Assembly: GCA_001566745.1 (NCBI GenBank)
Contig: KQ964550.1
Span: 39,884-71,433, forward strand
Reading direction: 5' to 3'
From: Conidiobolus coronatus NRRL 28638
Taxonomy: Eukaryota > Entomophthoromycota > Entomophthoromycetes > Entomophthorales > Conidiobolaceae
Length of the DNA stretch: 31,550 nucleotides
Position numbers and translations under genes: made by a program. The notes beneath the pieces were generated by a model that made no database searches, had not been told where the DNA came from, and saw only the letters and a program-made list of their open reading frames with translations. Numbering within the stretch: position 1 is the first letter of the stretch; each line of letters opens with the position of its first letter. Shown one piece after another: positions 22,030 to 31,550 of this stretch.

Positions 22030-24668
22030 TCAATTTAATTTAAAATTCTTCAAAGGGAAGCCATCACCTAAATTAGAATGAACTTGTTCTAATAGTTCTA
22101 CCTTTTTATGTGTATGTAAATCTGTATGAAGCTCATATAGCGTGCACAAATTTAGTACTCCAACTTCTGAAGGTCTTCCAGGCTGTGTGAGATGTGATTG
22201 TAGCATATGAATTGCCTAGTTAATTGAAAAATTAATATTATAATATTATATGCTAATTTTAAATAATTACTTCAACATGTTGTCCTCTATAAACTTTACT
22301 AACTGCAAGCGCATTTAATACCTAATAAACATTGTTAGCTAATCTTGATGCTTGAATATAAAAGGGTATTACTGTGATATCGTTCAAGTTGTTTTGATAT
22401 AATTCCAAAAGTAAATCGTTTGCTTCATCCCAGTTGCCTTGAGCCATAAACAGCAAGCCTCTAAATTATATATATTGGTAAATGGTAATATGAAAATATT
22501 AGATTATTTACTTGTTTAATTGGTTTAATAAGATTATTTCTGAATCCTCAGAATTATTCGTCAACTGCTCTAATTTTTCAAAAACTTCAGCAGCGCCTTC
22601 AATATTTCCACCCTAGTAAAATTATAAATAACTAATATATATATTTGTGCTATATAAAAATTACCAATAAATGTAATCTACCCAAATTAGATAATAAATA
22701 GACATTTGAATCTAATTTTAGTAATATTTTATCTAACAAACTAGTGGCTTGAGAGTAGTCCTATTAAATTGTCAGCAAAGAGCATCTTAGTATAGCTATA
22801 TGTTTACCTTGACTTGAATTAATAAAGATACAATCAATTGAATAATTAGTAAACACTGCTCTTCATTCTTATTCGCTTTGGATTGTTTTTGATGGTGAAT
22901 TAATAAGGAGTAGAGACGATCTATTGATTTGGTTATATTTCCAAGACAGCTTGGTAAACGTGCCCAGAGTATTAAAATCGAAAATGGGATCATATAACCA
23001 GCTCTCTGTGGAAACAAATTTGGATATGACTCATAGCGATACTCATGTCCCAAAATAGATCCCCATTTTTCTAACTCTGCGGAAGCAAGTTGATATAAGC
23101 TAATGCTTGCAAGTGCTGTTAATCTAAACTCCCATAGTTTCATAATACTATCAATATCTTGTTTGGGAGTATTTGTTAACTTATGACGTGTGAATCCTAC
23201 TAAACTTCTCCAGCGATTGGAATTTCCAAGCTGTTGCGCTGTAGCTTGCCAAGATTGGTCCATGTCATTGGCTAAATCTGTTGCGCTATAACGATTGGGT
23301 TTAGGAATATGAGCCCCAAGATGGAACTGGGTAAGCTCGTGTAAAGGATCGTTTAGAGGAATATCGAAGAATAGCGAATTATCTACTAAATTAGGGAGTT
23401 TATCAATTTCCTTGACCAATTCAGGGCTTGATCTAGAGAAGTATTAGTAAAGTTGAAAGAAATAATATTTAAGGGTAAATTACAAAGAAATTTCAGTTGG
23501 AATATACTCTTTTTTATCTAAATCGAGCACTTTTAATTCTTCTTGAGTATCGGCTGGCTTATACTTATCTTTCTCTTTTTGTCTAAAAGTTTAATTAGTT
23601 TAAAATGTACCAAGTCAAATAAACTATAAATTTACTCAATTTTAGGTTCATCGAGTTTAATTGGCTCTAACTCTGCTTCAGCCTCTTGTTTAATGGAGCC
23701 TGGTGTTGTTAAATCACTAGAATAATTATCGTTATTAATTGATACAGGTTATTATAGCATGTAGATTACCCTTGCGATTCATCGATATTATCCACAGCTT
23801 GCTCTTCCTTGTACTCAAAGTGAGGTGATTCGACTTGAGGTGAAAATGGATCTTCTAGTCCAGTTTCTTCGTTTTCATTATTACTAATATTGGACCTTTC
23901 AAGATCACTTTCATTAAAGTCGAAATTCGTAGGTGTAACAGGGAGAGAGCTTAAATCAATTTCTTTAGAAATTGAACTTGTATTATTAAATTCTTCAGCG
24001 CTGTCAGGTCTATTCTCTTCAATGCTTTGATTATTTTCAATTGGTAAAGAAAAAGGATCTGCCATAGCTAAGTCAGATATTAAAAGTGATAAATCTTGTG
24101 GATTTGGTACTGGAGTGCTAGCTTCTAAGTGCTCTTGTTCTCTTTCTTTAAGTTCATCAACTTCAATTTTGTTCTCTTGCTCCTGATAATCGCTTTTTTC
24201 TTCTTTTGCTTCATGTACAGTATCATCACTAGTTATTTCCTTTTCTTCAGATACTGGCTCTATTACAGTATTTTCGCTTTTCTCATTATTTTTCTCTTCT
24301 TCTTGAACACTGGCTTTTCCTTCTTTTATCTCTTCAGTAATGTTATCACTGTTTACTTCTTTTTCTTCTGGTTTTGGCTCTATTACAGTATCATTGCTAA
24401 CTTCTTCTTTTTCCTCTTTCTCTTTCTCTACCTCTTCCTTTTCTTTCTCTGTATTTTCGCTATTTTCAACTTTTTGCTCTTGCTTATTGTCATTTTTCTG
24501 TTCTTCTTCTGCTATTTTTTCGGCATCATCTGCATTTATCGCCTTTTGTTCTACTTCACTTTTATCATCCTGAATACTTTCTTCAATTTTAGTTTCAACT
24601 TCAGATTCTGGCTCAGGTTCAGGCTGTGTAGACTTATTTTTATTGTTCTTTTTTGCTTTTTTACCCAT
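22030..24668 (-). CDS. TRAPPC12: TRAPPC12-like TPR protein (TRAPP complex subunit 12 homologue)
   Basis: Nine exons: 24668-23770, 23716-23636, 23582-23484, 23432-22808, 22760-22665, 22612-22512, 22460-22373, 22321-22271 and 22215-22030. Introns are 47-55 nt. The 741-aa product is close in length to animal TRAPPC12. Residues 1-~300 are a Lys start followed by a highly acidic Glu-rich region with a 40-residue internal duplication. From about residue 430 the protein is helical and TPR-like; LWEFRLTALASISLYQLASAELEKWG and MIPFSILILWARLPSCLGN are the stretches that recall TRAPPC12. The family helps tether vesicles in ER-Golgi and autophagy traffic. The intron at 22372-22322 stays open in frame until a TAG at its 3' end, but splicing is needed to continue. 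It has a perfect GCTAAC branch site. Family assignment rests on motif resemblance. Confidence 0.8.
24161..24400 (-). repeat. 120-bp tandem duplication in the acidic coding region
   Basis: Two copies align in register at an offset of exactly 120 bp. For example, GGCTCTATTACAGTAT occurs at 24256-24271 and 24376-24391. At protein level TVIEP recurs at residues 94-98 and 134-138, EEKE at 101 and 141, and SD at 107 and 147. The outer boundaries are approximate. Confidence 0.75.
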
Positions 24669-24716
24669 TATATTAATTATTCATATGTAATTATTATTCT
24701 AAAAACCCAGTCCAAT

Positions 24717-24734
24717 AACCTCTTTATATAAATT
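24717..24734 (-). promoter_or_regulatory. Core promoter element of the TRAPPC12-like gene
   Basis: On the minus strand AATTTATATAAAGAGGTT lies about 50-65 bp upstream of the start codon. The same 18 bases with one change occur upstream of the neighbouring RidA-like gene at 25612-25629. It looks like a TATA element with an attached AGGTT. Confidence 0.45.
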
Positions 24735-24897
24735 TCATTAAAATCGCATTTTAACTATTATGGGATTAGTTCCAAAAATCAAGTGTACGTTTATTATACT
24801 GATCAAATAATTATATAAGTTGATAAGAAAATATAATATGATATATGCATTTATATGAATAATATTAATAAAAAGTTAATTTTATTTAAGAAAGTAG

Positions 24898-25546
24898 TTA
24901 TTGTTGATAAGTAGCAATTGACTTAATTTCAATTAATAAATTAGGGTTAGGCAATTGATGAACAGCAACAGTAGTTCTAGAGGGTCCAGTATCAGCTTTG
25001 AAGTATTCATTATAAACCTAATAGTGGTAAAGTTTAATAAACAATGAAAGCTAAAGTGATAGCAGTTTTAAAATTCTTACTTCGTTAAAACCTTTATAGT
25101 CTTCCATATTAACTAAGAAAACAGTTAAATCAACTATGTTATCTAAGCTACTTCCAGAGCGCTCCAAAATTACTTTGATACTAAATAAATCAATAAGAAA
25201 TATATAATAAAATAAAACATTATAAAGCTACTTTTCGATAACAGCTCTAGTTTGGGCTTTAATATCTAATTTAACAGTACCATCTTCTAAGGTGGTTACC
25301 TAATTAATAATAATTAAATAAGTTAAAATCCTATAAAATGCATTTAAAATATTTACTCCTTCATATCTAAACAATAATATTAGTAATTAAAATTAAAATG
25401 AAATATAAAATTGATTACGTATTATCAAATCTTCTAGAAGAGATACCAGATACATAAACTAAACCATTTAACTTTCTTGCATGAGGGTAGCTAGCTAAAG
25501 CTTGAGCTCTATCGCTTAAAATAATAGCTTCTCCGTTAACACCCAT
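24898..25546 (-). CDS. RidA/YjgF-family protein, 2-aminomuconate deaminase-like
   Basis: Five exons: 25546-25419, 25366-25357, 25299-25232, 25180-25081 and 25017-24898, giving 141 aa, the usual family length. Exon 2 is only 10 nt and encodes the TYEG join; without it the frame hits a stop. Matches to the family are [52 protein letters not shown] and [20 protein letters not shown]. Arg116 in GPSRTT and Glu132 in LLIEIK occupy the conserved active-site positions of RidA-type enamine/imine deaminases. The SSRR...DNT signature points to the 2-aminomuconate deaminase branch, which works in tryptophan/kynurenine or aromatic breakdown. The exact substrate is inferred. No targeting peptide is evident, so it is probably cytosolic. 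Intron 3 begins GTAGCT, the only non-GTAA donor in the window. Confidence 0.9.
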
Positions 25547-25611
25547 TATTTTTAATACTCTTTTTAAAGTCACAATAATTATTAATAATATTAATTTATT
25601 CAGAAATTATC

Positions 25612-25629
25612 AACCTTTTTATATAAATT
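25612..25629 (-). promoter_or_regulatory. Core promoter element of the RidA-like gene
   Basis: AATTTATATAAAAAGGTT on the minus strand lies about 66-83 bp upstream of the start codon. It matches the element of the TRAPPC12-like gene at 17 of 18 positions. Confidence 0.45.
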
Positions 25630-26265
25630 GCATCTAGATCATATGATTAGTGGGAGATATGCTTAGATTTTTGAACAAGAGTCTACTTAGAATGTGATCT
25701 TATTATATAAATTAAAATAGACTTTTTATATCATTTGCTATCTTTTAAACATTCATACTTCATGGTATTTGTAATATATATGCATTATTATTACATATCT
25801 ATAGTAAACGACGCAATATTTAACTATGTAAAGATAACTTTTACAGGACACAAAATAAGGTTTATTATAATATAATTAAAAAAACAAAATCGAAGAAAAA
25901 CGGAGAGGTCATAATGCATTGAGAAGGAGTGAAGGAATGGTACAGTGGATTAATTAAAGGATGGGAGGCGATGGTGGGTTATGTTTAGTTTTTAGCTTGG
26001 TTAGTTGTTTGTGAGTAAGTATGTATATATGTATAAATGAGATGACGGTATAATAAAATGCGAAGGATGGAGAACATGTTGAGTAGCCAGATTTTGTTAA
26101 TTTTTTAACCATTAAAAGAGGATGATCATTTCTCCAATTGGTATAATTGAAGACTATTCAGCTGCATTCAAGCAGTCCATTAATCAAGCATTCTTTTTTT
26201 GGCAAGAGCCCTCTACTTAGGGAACGCTTCTCGAATAATTACAAAACCTTAGCTAAGTAATTTGT
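25630..26265. other. Intergenic region between RidA-like and forkhead genes
   Basis: It carries the upstream DNA of the RidA-like gene and the 3' flank of the forkhead gene, both on the minus strand. The part at 25900-26265 is less AT-rich and purine-skewed on the plus strand, so it probably includes the forkhead 3' UTR. No other gene is visible. Confidence 0.5.
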
Positions 26266-27426
26266 TTACTCAACTGAAGATCCGTTTGATGGAAGCTCTT
26301 CACATGAGAGCTCAGGGCAAGATGGTATTGATGAGGGGGAGTCGAAGCATCTTGGAGTGGAGCTAGCATTGCTTGTTGTAGTCTAAATTAATAATTAGTA
26401 ACTGATAATATATATTATTAAGTCAATAAAGCTTACACTAGATCCGTCTTTGCTGCTTGAGGGGGTTCTGGGCTTCCTTCTTTGACCTCTGCGATCCATC
26501 ATAGATATTTGCTCTTGATCGAGAGTCCAGTAGCTTCCTTTACCGGGTTGGTCGTGTTGTCTAGGAGCTCTTTTGAAGATTTTGTTTACACTTAAGTTAT
26601 GTCTAACAGAGTTTTTCCAAACTCCTGCAGTATCTTTTCTAAAGTATGGGAATCTCTCTACCATCCATTCATAGATTTCGCTAAGAAGTAGCTGGCGTTG
26701 TGGAGATTCAAGAATTGCTCTAGTAATGAGCTGAGAGTATGAAAAGGGTGGCTTTTCTTGGTCTTCTTGTTGTAATGCTAATGGGTGCATGTTTCCGGGG
26801 TAATATGGGAATAAGAAGGGAGTACCAGCTGCTGTCATAGGAGACATGGTTTCGTAGCTGAATAGAGGAAAACCATAGGCATCTGTGGGAGTCATAGGAT
26901 AGTGCATGTCATTAATATGAAAGTTTGAGTGTTCTTGAGGAACAATTCCTGTAAATAAACAGGAGCGATCAATTTGAGAAGGGTCCATGAGAGAAAATGA
27001 AGTTTCATGTGGTGTGCTAATAAGCTCAGGGAATTGATCGTAATGGCTAGGGTGCATTGCTACATCCATATCAGAGACGTTGGAGTCATTGCGAGATGTA
27101 TCGTGCATTGATGGTGGGCTCATTCCAAATTGAATTGGTAATCTATAGACTGAAGAGTCGATGTTTGATGAATCTATCATTCTAACGTTAGAGTTGTTGA
27201 ATAGCTCATGAGGGGGAACGCTTGTGAATTGAGAAGGTATATTATAAGTAGAGTATGGAAGGTAATTAGTATCTATTTGGTTGTGAGTGGGGTATGATTG
27301 ATCCTGTGAGTGGTCATAGCGTTCATATCTATCGTAGTGGTGGGAGTGGTGAGAATGACTTCCAGTGTGAATTGAAAGTGATTTAAAGTCTTTGGTTTGT
27401 TCGTTTGAATTAGAAGTGCAGGCCAT
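26266..27426 (-). CDS. Forkhead (winged-helix) transcription factor
   Basis: Exons are 27426-26437 and 26382-26266 with a 54-nt GTAAGC...TAG intron, giving 368 aa. The start is the first ATG after a TATAAAAG box 200 bp upstream. The N-terminal 220 residues look disordered, with His/Ser-rich (20-30) and Tyr/Asp-rich patches and several SP/TP sites. The forkhead domain spans about 224-310: EKPPFSYSQLITRAIL, IYEWMVERFPYFR, and recognition helix WKNSVRHNLSVNKIF near 270-284, then a basic wing (RRGQRRKPR, 312-320). The second exon adds a short Ser/Pro/Cys tail. No FHA domain is present, so it resembles fungal Sep1/Mei4/Hcm1-type factors more than Fkh1/Fkh2. Such factors drive periodic cell-division or meiotic genes by binding GTAAACA. 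Which subtype it is cannot be settled by eye. Confidence 0.93.
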
Positions 27427-27620
27427 GATAATGGATTGATTATTAATTAATTAGTATAATAAGTAGAGGTAGTTAGTCTATCGGATTCTATTATTCTATA
27501 AATTAAATAAGTTATCGGGTGGTTATATGGGCCGAGGAGTGAGCAGGTCTAGGGGAGGAAATGGAAGGCGGATAAATAAAATAAATCTATTGTATATGTG
27601 ATTCTATACGAAAGCGCTTG

Positions 27621-27628
27621 CTTTTATA
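27621..27628 (-). promoter_or_regulatory. TATA box of the forkhead gene
   Basis: TATAAAAG on the minus strand lies about 200 bp upstream of the forkhead start. The leader between the box and the chosen start contains no ATG on the coding strand. Confidence 0.55.
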
Positions 27629-28705
27629 CTTGTTGTCGTCCATGTGGCAAAGTTGATGGAATAGTGTGGGGTGTATGAGTGCTAATTGAAGCCTTCTGAG
27701 TTGAGCTAGAGTACGTTTCCTAATTAGGAGGCGACCACGAACTTAATTGGGTGAGCTTACCAAATTTGGTAAAAATCATTTTAATCAATCTCGTCTATTT
27801 CCTGCTCATTCCCTAGAGGCCTGAATTCAAACGTAATGTCCTCTTTCCTAATTTAGCTCTTTAAGATGACTTTTAGATCTCTTCTTAGTAAAATTGGAAT
27901 TGTGCTAGCTGGCCCACCTGGATTAGGCTAAGCTTCATCTTAATTTGAACTTTGGTGGAATATAGCCTGATTTCCACGTGCTGTGACTAGTATTTTTATT
28001 GTAGTCAGCCTGGTTTTGCTCATTAAGCCCAATAAGTCATTAGCCTAAAAAAGTTGCACAACACTCTAATCGTACTTTCTTTGAATTTTTTCTATTATGT
28101 GACTCTATCTCCCATTACATTTAATACATGAGGTTTACAGCGATATCGGAGAATTTTTAAAAGGTATCACTCATTTACCAATATCCACAGCAGCATTAGT
28201 CTGCGATGATAACATATGTCAGAATAACATCATTGATAGGCAATGAATAAAAATTTCCGATATTAAAAGTTCTAAAGATATCGCCATTAGCCCAATTAAA
28301 GCTATAAGATAATTCACAGTCAAAGTTTTATCAAATCTAGCCTTACCCCACCCAATATCAACAAAACTCCTTTGAATAGCTTTGGCTCTGCATTTTATTT
28401 CTTTTATTTTTAGTATGAAGTAATGCTATTCCTTGCACTTAACTTCTTGATAAATAAATTTCCGATGGGGCTAAATGATAACATTAGAATATTGGCCCTA
28501 TTAAATCATTCTAATAGAACATTTGCTAGCATAAACTTAGTTGATCACTTTTAAAAATAGCTATACATAATGAATTAAAGCGATATTATATTATATTACT
28601 TTAACTTGATTTAACACTAAAAAACGTGAACAACAGTATACAAGCTAATTTAATAAAAATTAATATAATTAGAGCATTATTCAAGCATTATAATTTGCGC
28701 TATGA

Positions 28706-28730
28706 TATTAGCTAGTATTAGCTAGTATTA
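28706..28730. repeat. 10-bp tandem repeat
   Basis: TATTAGCTAG is repeated two and a half times in intergenic DNA. It is too short to suggest a function. Confidence 0.75.
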
Positions 28731-29112
28731 TCTATTACTAATTAAGGCATGCTGAAAAACTATCAAACTTTTATTCTTCTATCGCTCATTAACTAAAGCC
28801 AAAGTTATCAAGCTAATTATCTATTATTAATACAATTTAAATTTAGTACTAGCAATAATAGCAAGAATTGTAAAAACTAATTTAGTAAGAATATTAGAAC
28901 TTATTATTACAAAGCGACTAAGTAGCTGAAGTGCTAATCCCAAACCAATGATATTTTTAAAATTGAAAAAAATTATTTATTTTAAAAAAATGAAAATTAA
29001 TATTATTTTATGTTAGAGTTATTAATTAACTTTTGTAATTAATAAAGTACAGTACAAATCAATGTATATCAATAAAAATATATATAAAAGTTGACTTTGA
29101 AAATCTTGAAGA

Positions 29113-30963
29113 TTAAATTTCTTGCAAAAATTTCTCATCAAGTTTGTAAGCGGGTAAAGCATCTTCAATCTGTTTTAAACTCATTTTTAGATCCTGATCA
29201 GATGTAGAGTAATTATAGAGAAAATCTAGTAAAAACTTCAATTGCCCATAATAATACCCCTTAGAGTGGAAGGTATCACTTACTAATCCCTCTGGAACTG
29301 GTAAATTAAAGCTAATAGCATTCAAATATACATAAAAAGCTTCTAAAAAGTATTGTGACATTAGGAATCGATTACTCGTTTTTGGACTTTCTGAAATAAG
29401 CTGTAATACTGAAACACCTTCACTATAAAGTTGAACTACATTATGCGCAGCTAGTAATACTATATAATGTGTTTCATGATCAAAGTATGAAGGTGCAGGT
29501 TTGATAAACAAAGCTGGATAATGAAGGTAAATAGTAAATGTTGCGATTGCAAATCTCATACCAGTTACTACAGCAGCATGAATGTCAAAAGGTTGGATTT
29601 TAAGAGCTTTTTTGAGTAAATCAAAACAATAGTAGTCAGTAACCATATCCGATAAATTTTGAATTCTAACTCTAATATGTGCCATAAGCTCTTTTGGTAG
29701 AGAAAATTGATTTGGTGTGCCCATTGGAGAGTCTTTAAATTGGAGCTTAAACTTTTCAATATAAGTTTGGAAACTAATAAACATTTCAAAAAATTCATCT
29801 AACATAGGCATTACTTGGTCTGTAGCGCCACCACTACCTGTTGGGTTTGTAGATCCAAAAAATTTTTCTCCTGGTTTTTGTAAATGAAGTAAACTTTGAC
29901 TAGTTCTAATCATTGCTAAAGAAACATCCGTTGGAAGGAAATTGGTTTGTCTCAAAATTTGACTTGCTAAAAGATCGCCAATTACTAAAGATGCCCATAT
30001 TTTCTGTTTCCTTATTTCCAATTTCTGTTGTTGTGGGGATAGTAAAAGCATGCCGAATATTATTTGCTCAGGAGCCATTGGAGCTAAGCCCATTGTTTGC
30101 GCTAATTTAACTGCAGAGCCGTAGTAAGTGGAAAACCCATTAGCATGGCAATAAGTTTGCTCAAAAAGGGCCAAAAACGCTAATGCTATTACGGTATATA
30201 AACTTGGATCTATAAAACATGAATGTACTAATTTTTTGGCTGACAGCGCGCAGAATCTAGAAAACTGAGTTACACCCATTCCATCAAATGAAGTATATAG
30301 CTCTAAATCTTGCTCTTGGCGCAATTCGGCATCATCATCCAAAAATCTTGACATTAATGCAAGTACGGAGTAAGATAAAATAGTCGGAGTTTCTGATCTA
30401 ATACAGTCGAATAATTCATCAGGGGTAAGCCAATGGGAGTGAGCATCGAATTGATTAATGTAGAATCTACAAGCTTTCTCTAACCAATGGGGTGGTACAG
30501 TGTTTTGATTTTGAGCAAACCTACGAAGTGTTTTCCTTGACCTTGATTCTATAGCATTAGGGTTTAAATTTAATTCTACAAGGGTTTTTATATCATCCAG
30601 GTTAGTATGAAACTTTTTCATTAATTCTTTTAACTGAGGAATCACAACACCATCTTCCAAATCAAATTTAACAACTTGTTTAAATCTAGAGTCTAATTCC
30701 CTTAATTGTAATTCGAACTGTTTAATATTCTCTATTTGTTTCTTGGTTAAAGATGTCGATTCTTCATCGTTTAATAAACCTGAGTAGTATTCAAACGCAG
30801 GTTTGGCTTTTTGTAAAATATTCTCTAAAAGTTGTATTCTTTTAGTAATTTGGGCAGTAAGTGTTAAATGTAATTTTGGCTTCTGTTTAGATTGATAATT
30901 AGCAACTTTAAAGCTTGGAGCTTGTCTCTTTTGAGCTCTTTTCATTATTATTTCATTTATCAT
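29113..30963 (-). CDS. Fungal-specific transcription factor domain protein lacking a zinc cluster
   Basis: This is a single open frame of 616 aa. Met7 is an alternative start. Residues about 33-50 (LTLTAQITKRIQLLENIL) look like the short coiled-coil linker that follows a Zn(II)2Cys6 cluster in Gal4-type factors. Residues about 155-350 resemble the fungal transcription-factor middle-homology region, with KIWASLVIGDLLASQILRQT near 321-340 and an LPTDVS motif just after. The remainder is helical. The DNA-binding cluster is missing: there is no cysteine before residue 165, and no CxxC cluster is visible in any upstream exon candidate within 590 bp. It may therefore act as a cofactor or competitor rather than binding DNA, or a first exon may lie farther upstream. 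The target pathway is unknown. The domain call rests on pattern resemblance. Confidence 0.75.
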   Translation of the reverse strand: MINEIIMKRAQKRQAPSFKVANYQSKQKPKLHLTLTAQITKRIQLLENILQKAKPAFEYYSGLLNDEESTSLTKKQIENIKQFELQLRELDSRFKQVVKFDLEDGVVIPQLKELMKKFHTNLDDIKTLVELNLNPNAIESRSRKTLRRFAQNQNTVPPHWLEKACRFYINQFDAHSHWLTPDELFDCIRSETPTILSYSVLALMSRFLDDDAELRQEQDLELYTSFDGMGVTQFSRFCALSAKKLVHSCFIDPSLYTVIALAFLALFEQTYCHANGFSTYYGSAVKLAQTMGLAPMAPEQIIFGMLLLSPQQQKLEIRKQKIWASLVIGDLLASQILRQTNFLPTDVSLAMIRTSQSLLHLQKPGEKFFGSTNPTGSGGATDQVMPMLDEFFEMFISFQTYIEKFKLQFKDSPMGTPNQFSLPKELMAHIRVRIQNLSDMVTDYYCFDLLKKALKIQPFDIHAAVVTGMRFAIATFTIYLHYPALFIKPAPSYFDHETHYIVLLAAHNVVQLYSEGVSVLQLISESPKTSNRFLMSQYFLEAFYVYLNAISFNLPVPEGLVSDTFHSKGYYYGQLKFLLDFLYNYSTSDQDLKMSLKQIEDALPAYKLDEKFLQEI

Positions 30964-31550
30964 ATAATTAATTAACGAGTGAACATTAATTAATCAGAGT
31001 TGTTAGTTATTTAAAGAATACTTTTGCTTTCAAACTCAAAATAAACTGACTTTTAATTATCCAATTAAAGGGACCGATTTATGGGTTAAACACAAATTTT
31101 AAAGGTTTCAATTTGGACTAAGTATCTAGATATTATCCGACACCTACCAAATATAAACAATTAAAGAAAGATTCTAATACAAATAACTTGAGTTTAGAGT
31201 GCTACGCTAATCAAATAATCCATTCTATTATAGCCAAGGCTCATTAAGACTTAAGTTTTAGCATGCATATCATCTCTATGCTGTTATAGTTTCTTATAAA
31301 CAGTTTTTTTACATCTTATTATCCTATTTTTCCCACTGAGTGACATAACGTAATTTTATTTAGTGGATACTAATTTTAATTTAATGTGAACTTTTATTAA
31401 ATTTAAATGCGTAAATTTATGTATGGGTGAATTTAAATTCCGAGAATACAGAAAAGATTTTAAATCTAATCTGTGACCAAAATAAATATTTCTATAAACA
31501 TTAATGTTAAACTATAAAACCCTTAAGTAAACAATGTAGACTGCTACTTG
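30964..31550. other. Upstream region of the last gene
   Basis: This AT-rich DNA has no open frame of note on either strand. It contains one canonical CSL-type site on the minus strand (31330-31336, TTCCCAC on the plus strand), about 370 bp upstream of the start codon. No clear TATA box was found. Confidence 0.45.
31330..31336 (-). promoter_or_regulatory. CSL-type site upstream of the zinc-cluster-less factor
   Basis: The sequence reads GTGGGAA on the minus strand. About one such 7-mer is expected by chance in a window of this size and composition, so this single site is weak evidence. Confidence 0.2.

Larger units (their letters stand above)
27427..29112. other. Intergenic region upstream of the forkhead gene
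   Basis: The first ~650 bp is relatively GC-rich and holds the forkhead leader and TATA box. A lone CACGTG is at 27975-27980. From about 28100 to 29112 the DNA is AT-rich with a short tandem repeat at 28706 and a copy of the recurring 12-mer at 28555-28566. No gene is seen. Confidence 0.5.

Noticed and set aside
24129-24731. 200-codon plus-strand frame coding a Phe/Leu-rich membrane-like protein
   Set aside because: It is the antisense shadow of the Glu/Lys-rich exon of the TRAPPC12-like gene; reversed GAA/AAA codons give Phe/Leu. The minus-strand model is supported by eight in-frame introns.
1-31550. Several TGTTTAC/GTAAACA forkhead-type sites in spacers
   Set aside because: By base composition about seven are expected by chance, close to what is seen, and they are not clustered at the forkhead promoter.

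Overview
The window is a piece of a nuclear fungal genome. It is very AT-rich, its genes carry tiny introns, and its proteins are fungal-type: a Kin1-like kinase, a leucine-rich-repeat/PP2C-like/adenylate cyclase of the Cyr1 type, and a fungal-specific transcription-factor domain. Nineteen introns were placed by hand. They run 47-67 nt, 18 of 19 begin GTAA, and 18 of 19 end TAG. A CSL factor and a TRAPPC12-like protein, with AT-rich spacers up to 3.9 kb, suggest a lineage outside the well-known ascomycete yeasts, perhaps an early-diverging (zygomycete-grade) fungus. That placement is inference. No mobile element, CRISPR array, tRNA or rRNA was recognised.

Layout: 1-1421 AT-rich spacer and promoter; 1422-4498 (+) Kin1/PAR-1/MARK-like kinase, 2 exons; 4499-7871 convergent spacer with two paired CACGTG sites; 7872-9878 (-) CSL DNA-binding factor, single exon, followed by its promoter with a TATA box and CSL-type sites; 9879-13747 long spacer; 13748-14211 assembly gap; 15450-20643 (-) adenylate cyclase, 6 exons; 22030-24668 (-) TRAPPC12-like protein, 9 exons; 24898-25546 (-) RidA/2-aminomuconate-deaminase-like protein, 5 exons; 26266-27426 (-) forkhead factor, 2 exons; 29113-30963 (-) fungal-specific transcription-factor domain protein without a visible zinc cluster.

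These are independent eukaryotic genes, not an operon. The regulatory ones share a theme: cAMP production (Cyr1-like), a polarity kinase whose tail carries sites resembling PKA targets, and three transcription factors. Any functional link between them is inference. The most checkable unusual points are the CSL protein with no recognisable C-terminal IPT/RHR-C domain, CSL-type sites in the CSL gene's own promoter, the paired E-boxes in a geneless region, micro-exons of 19 and 10 nt, an inactivating-looking change in the PP2C-like domain, and a fungal transcription-factor domain protein lacking its zinc cluster. I saw no convincing wholly new multi-gene system.
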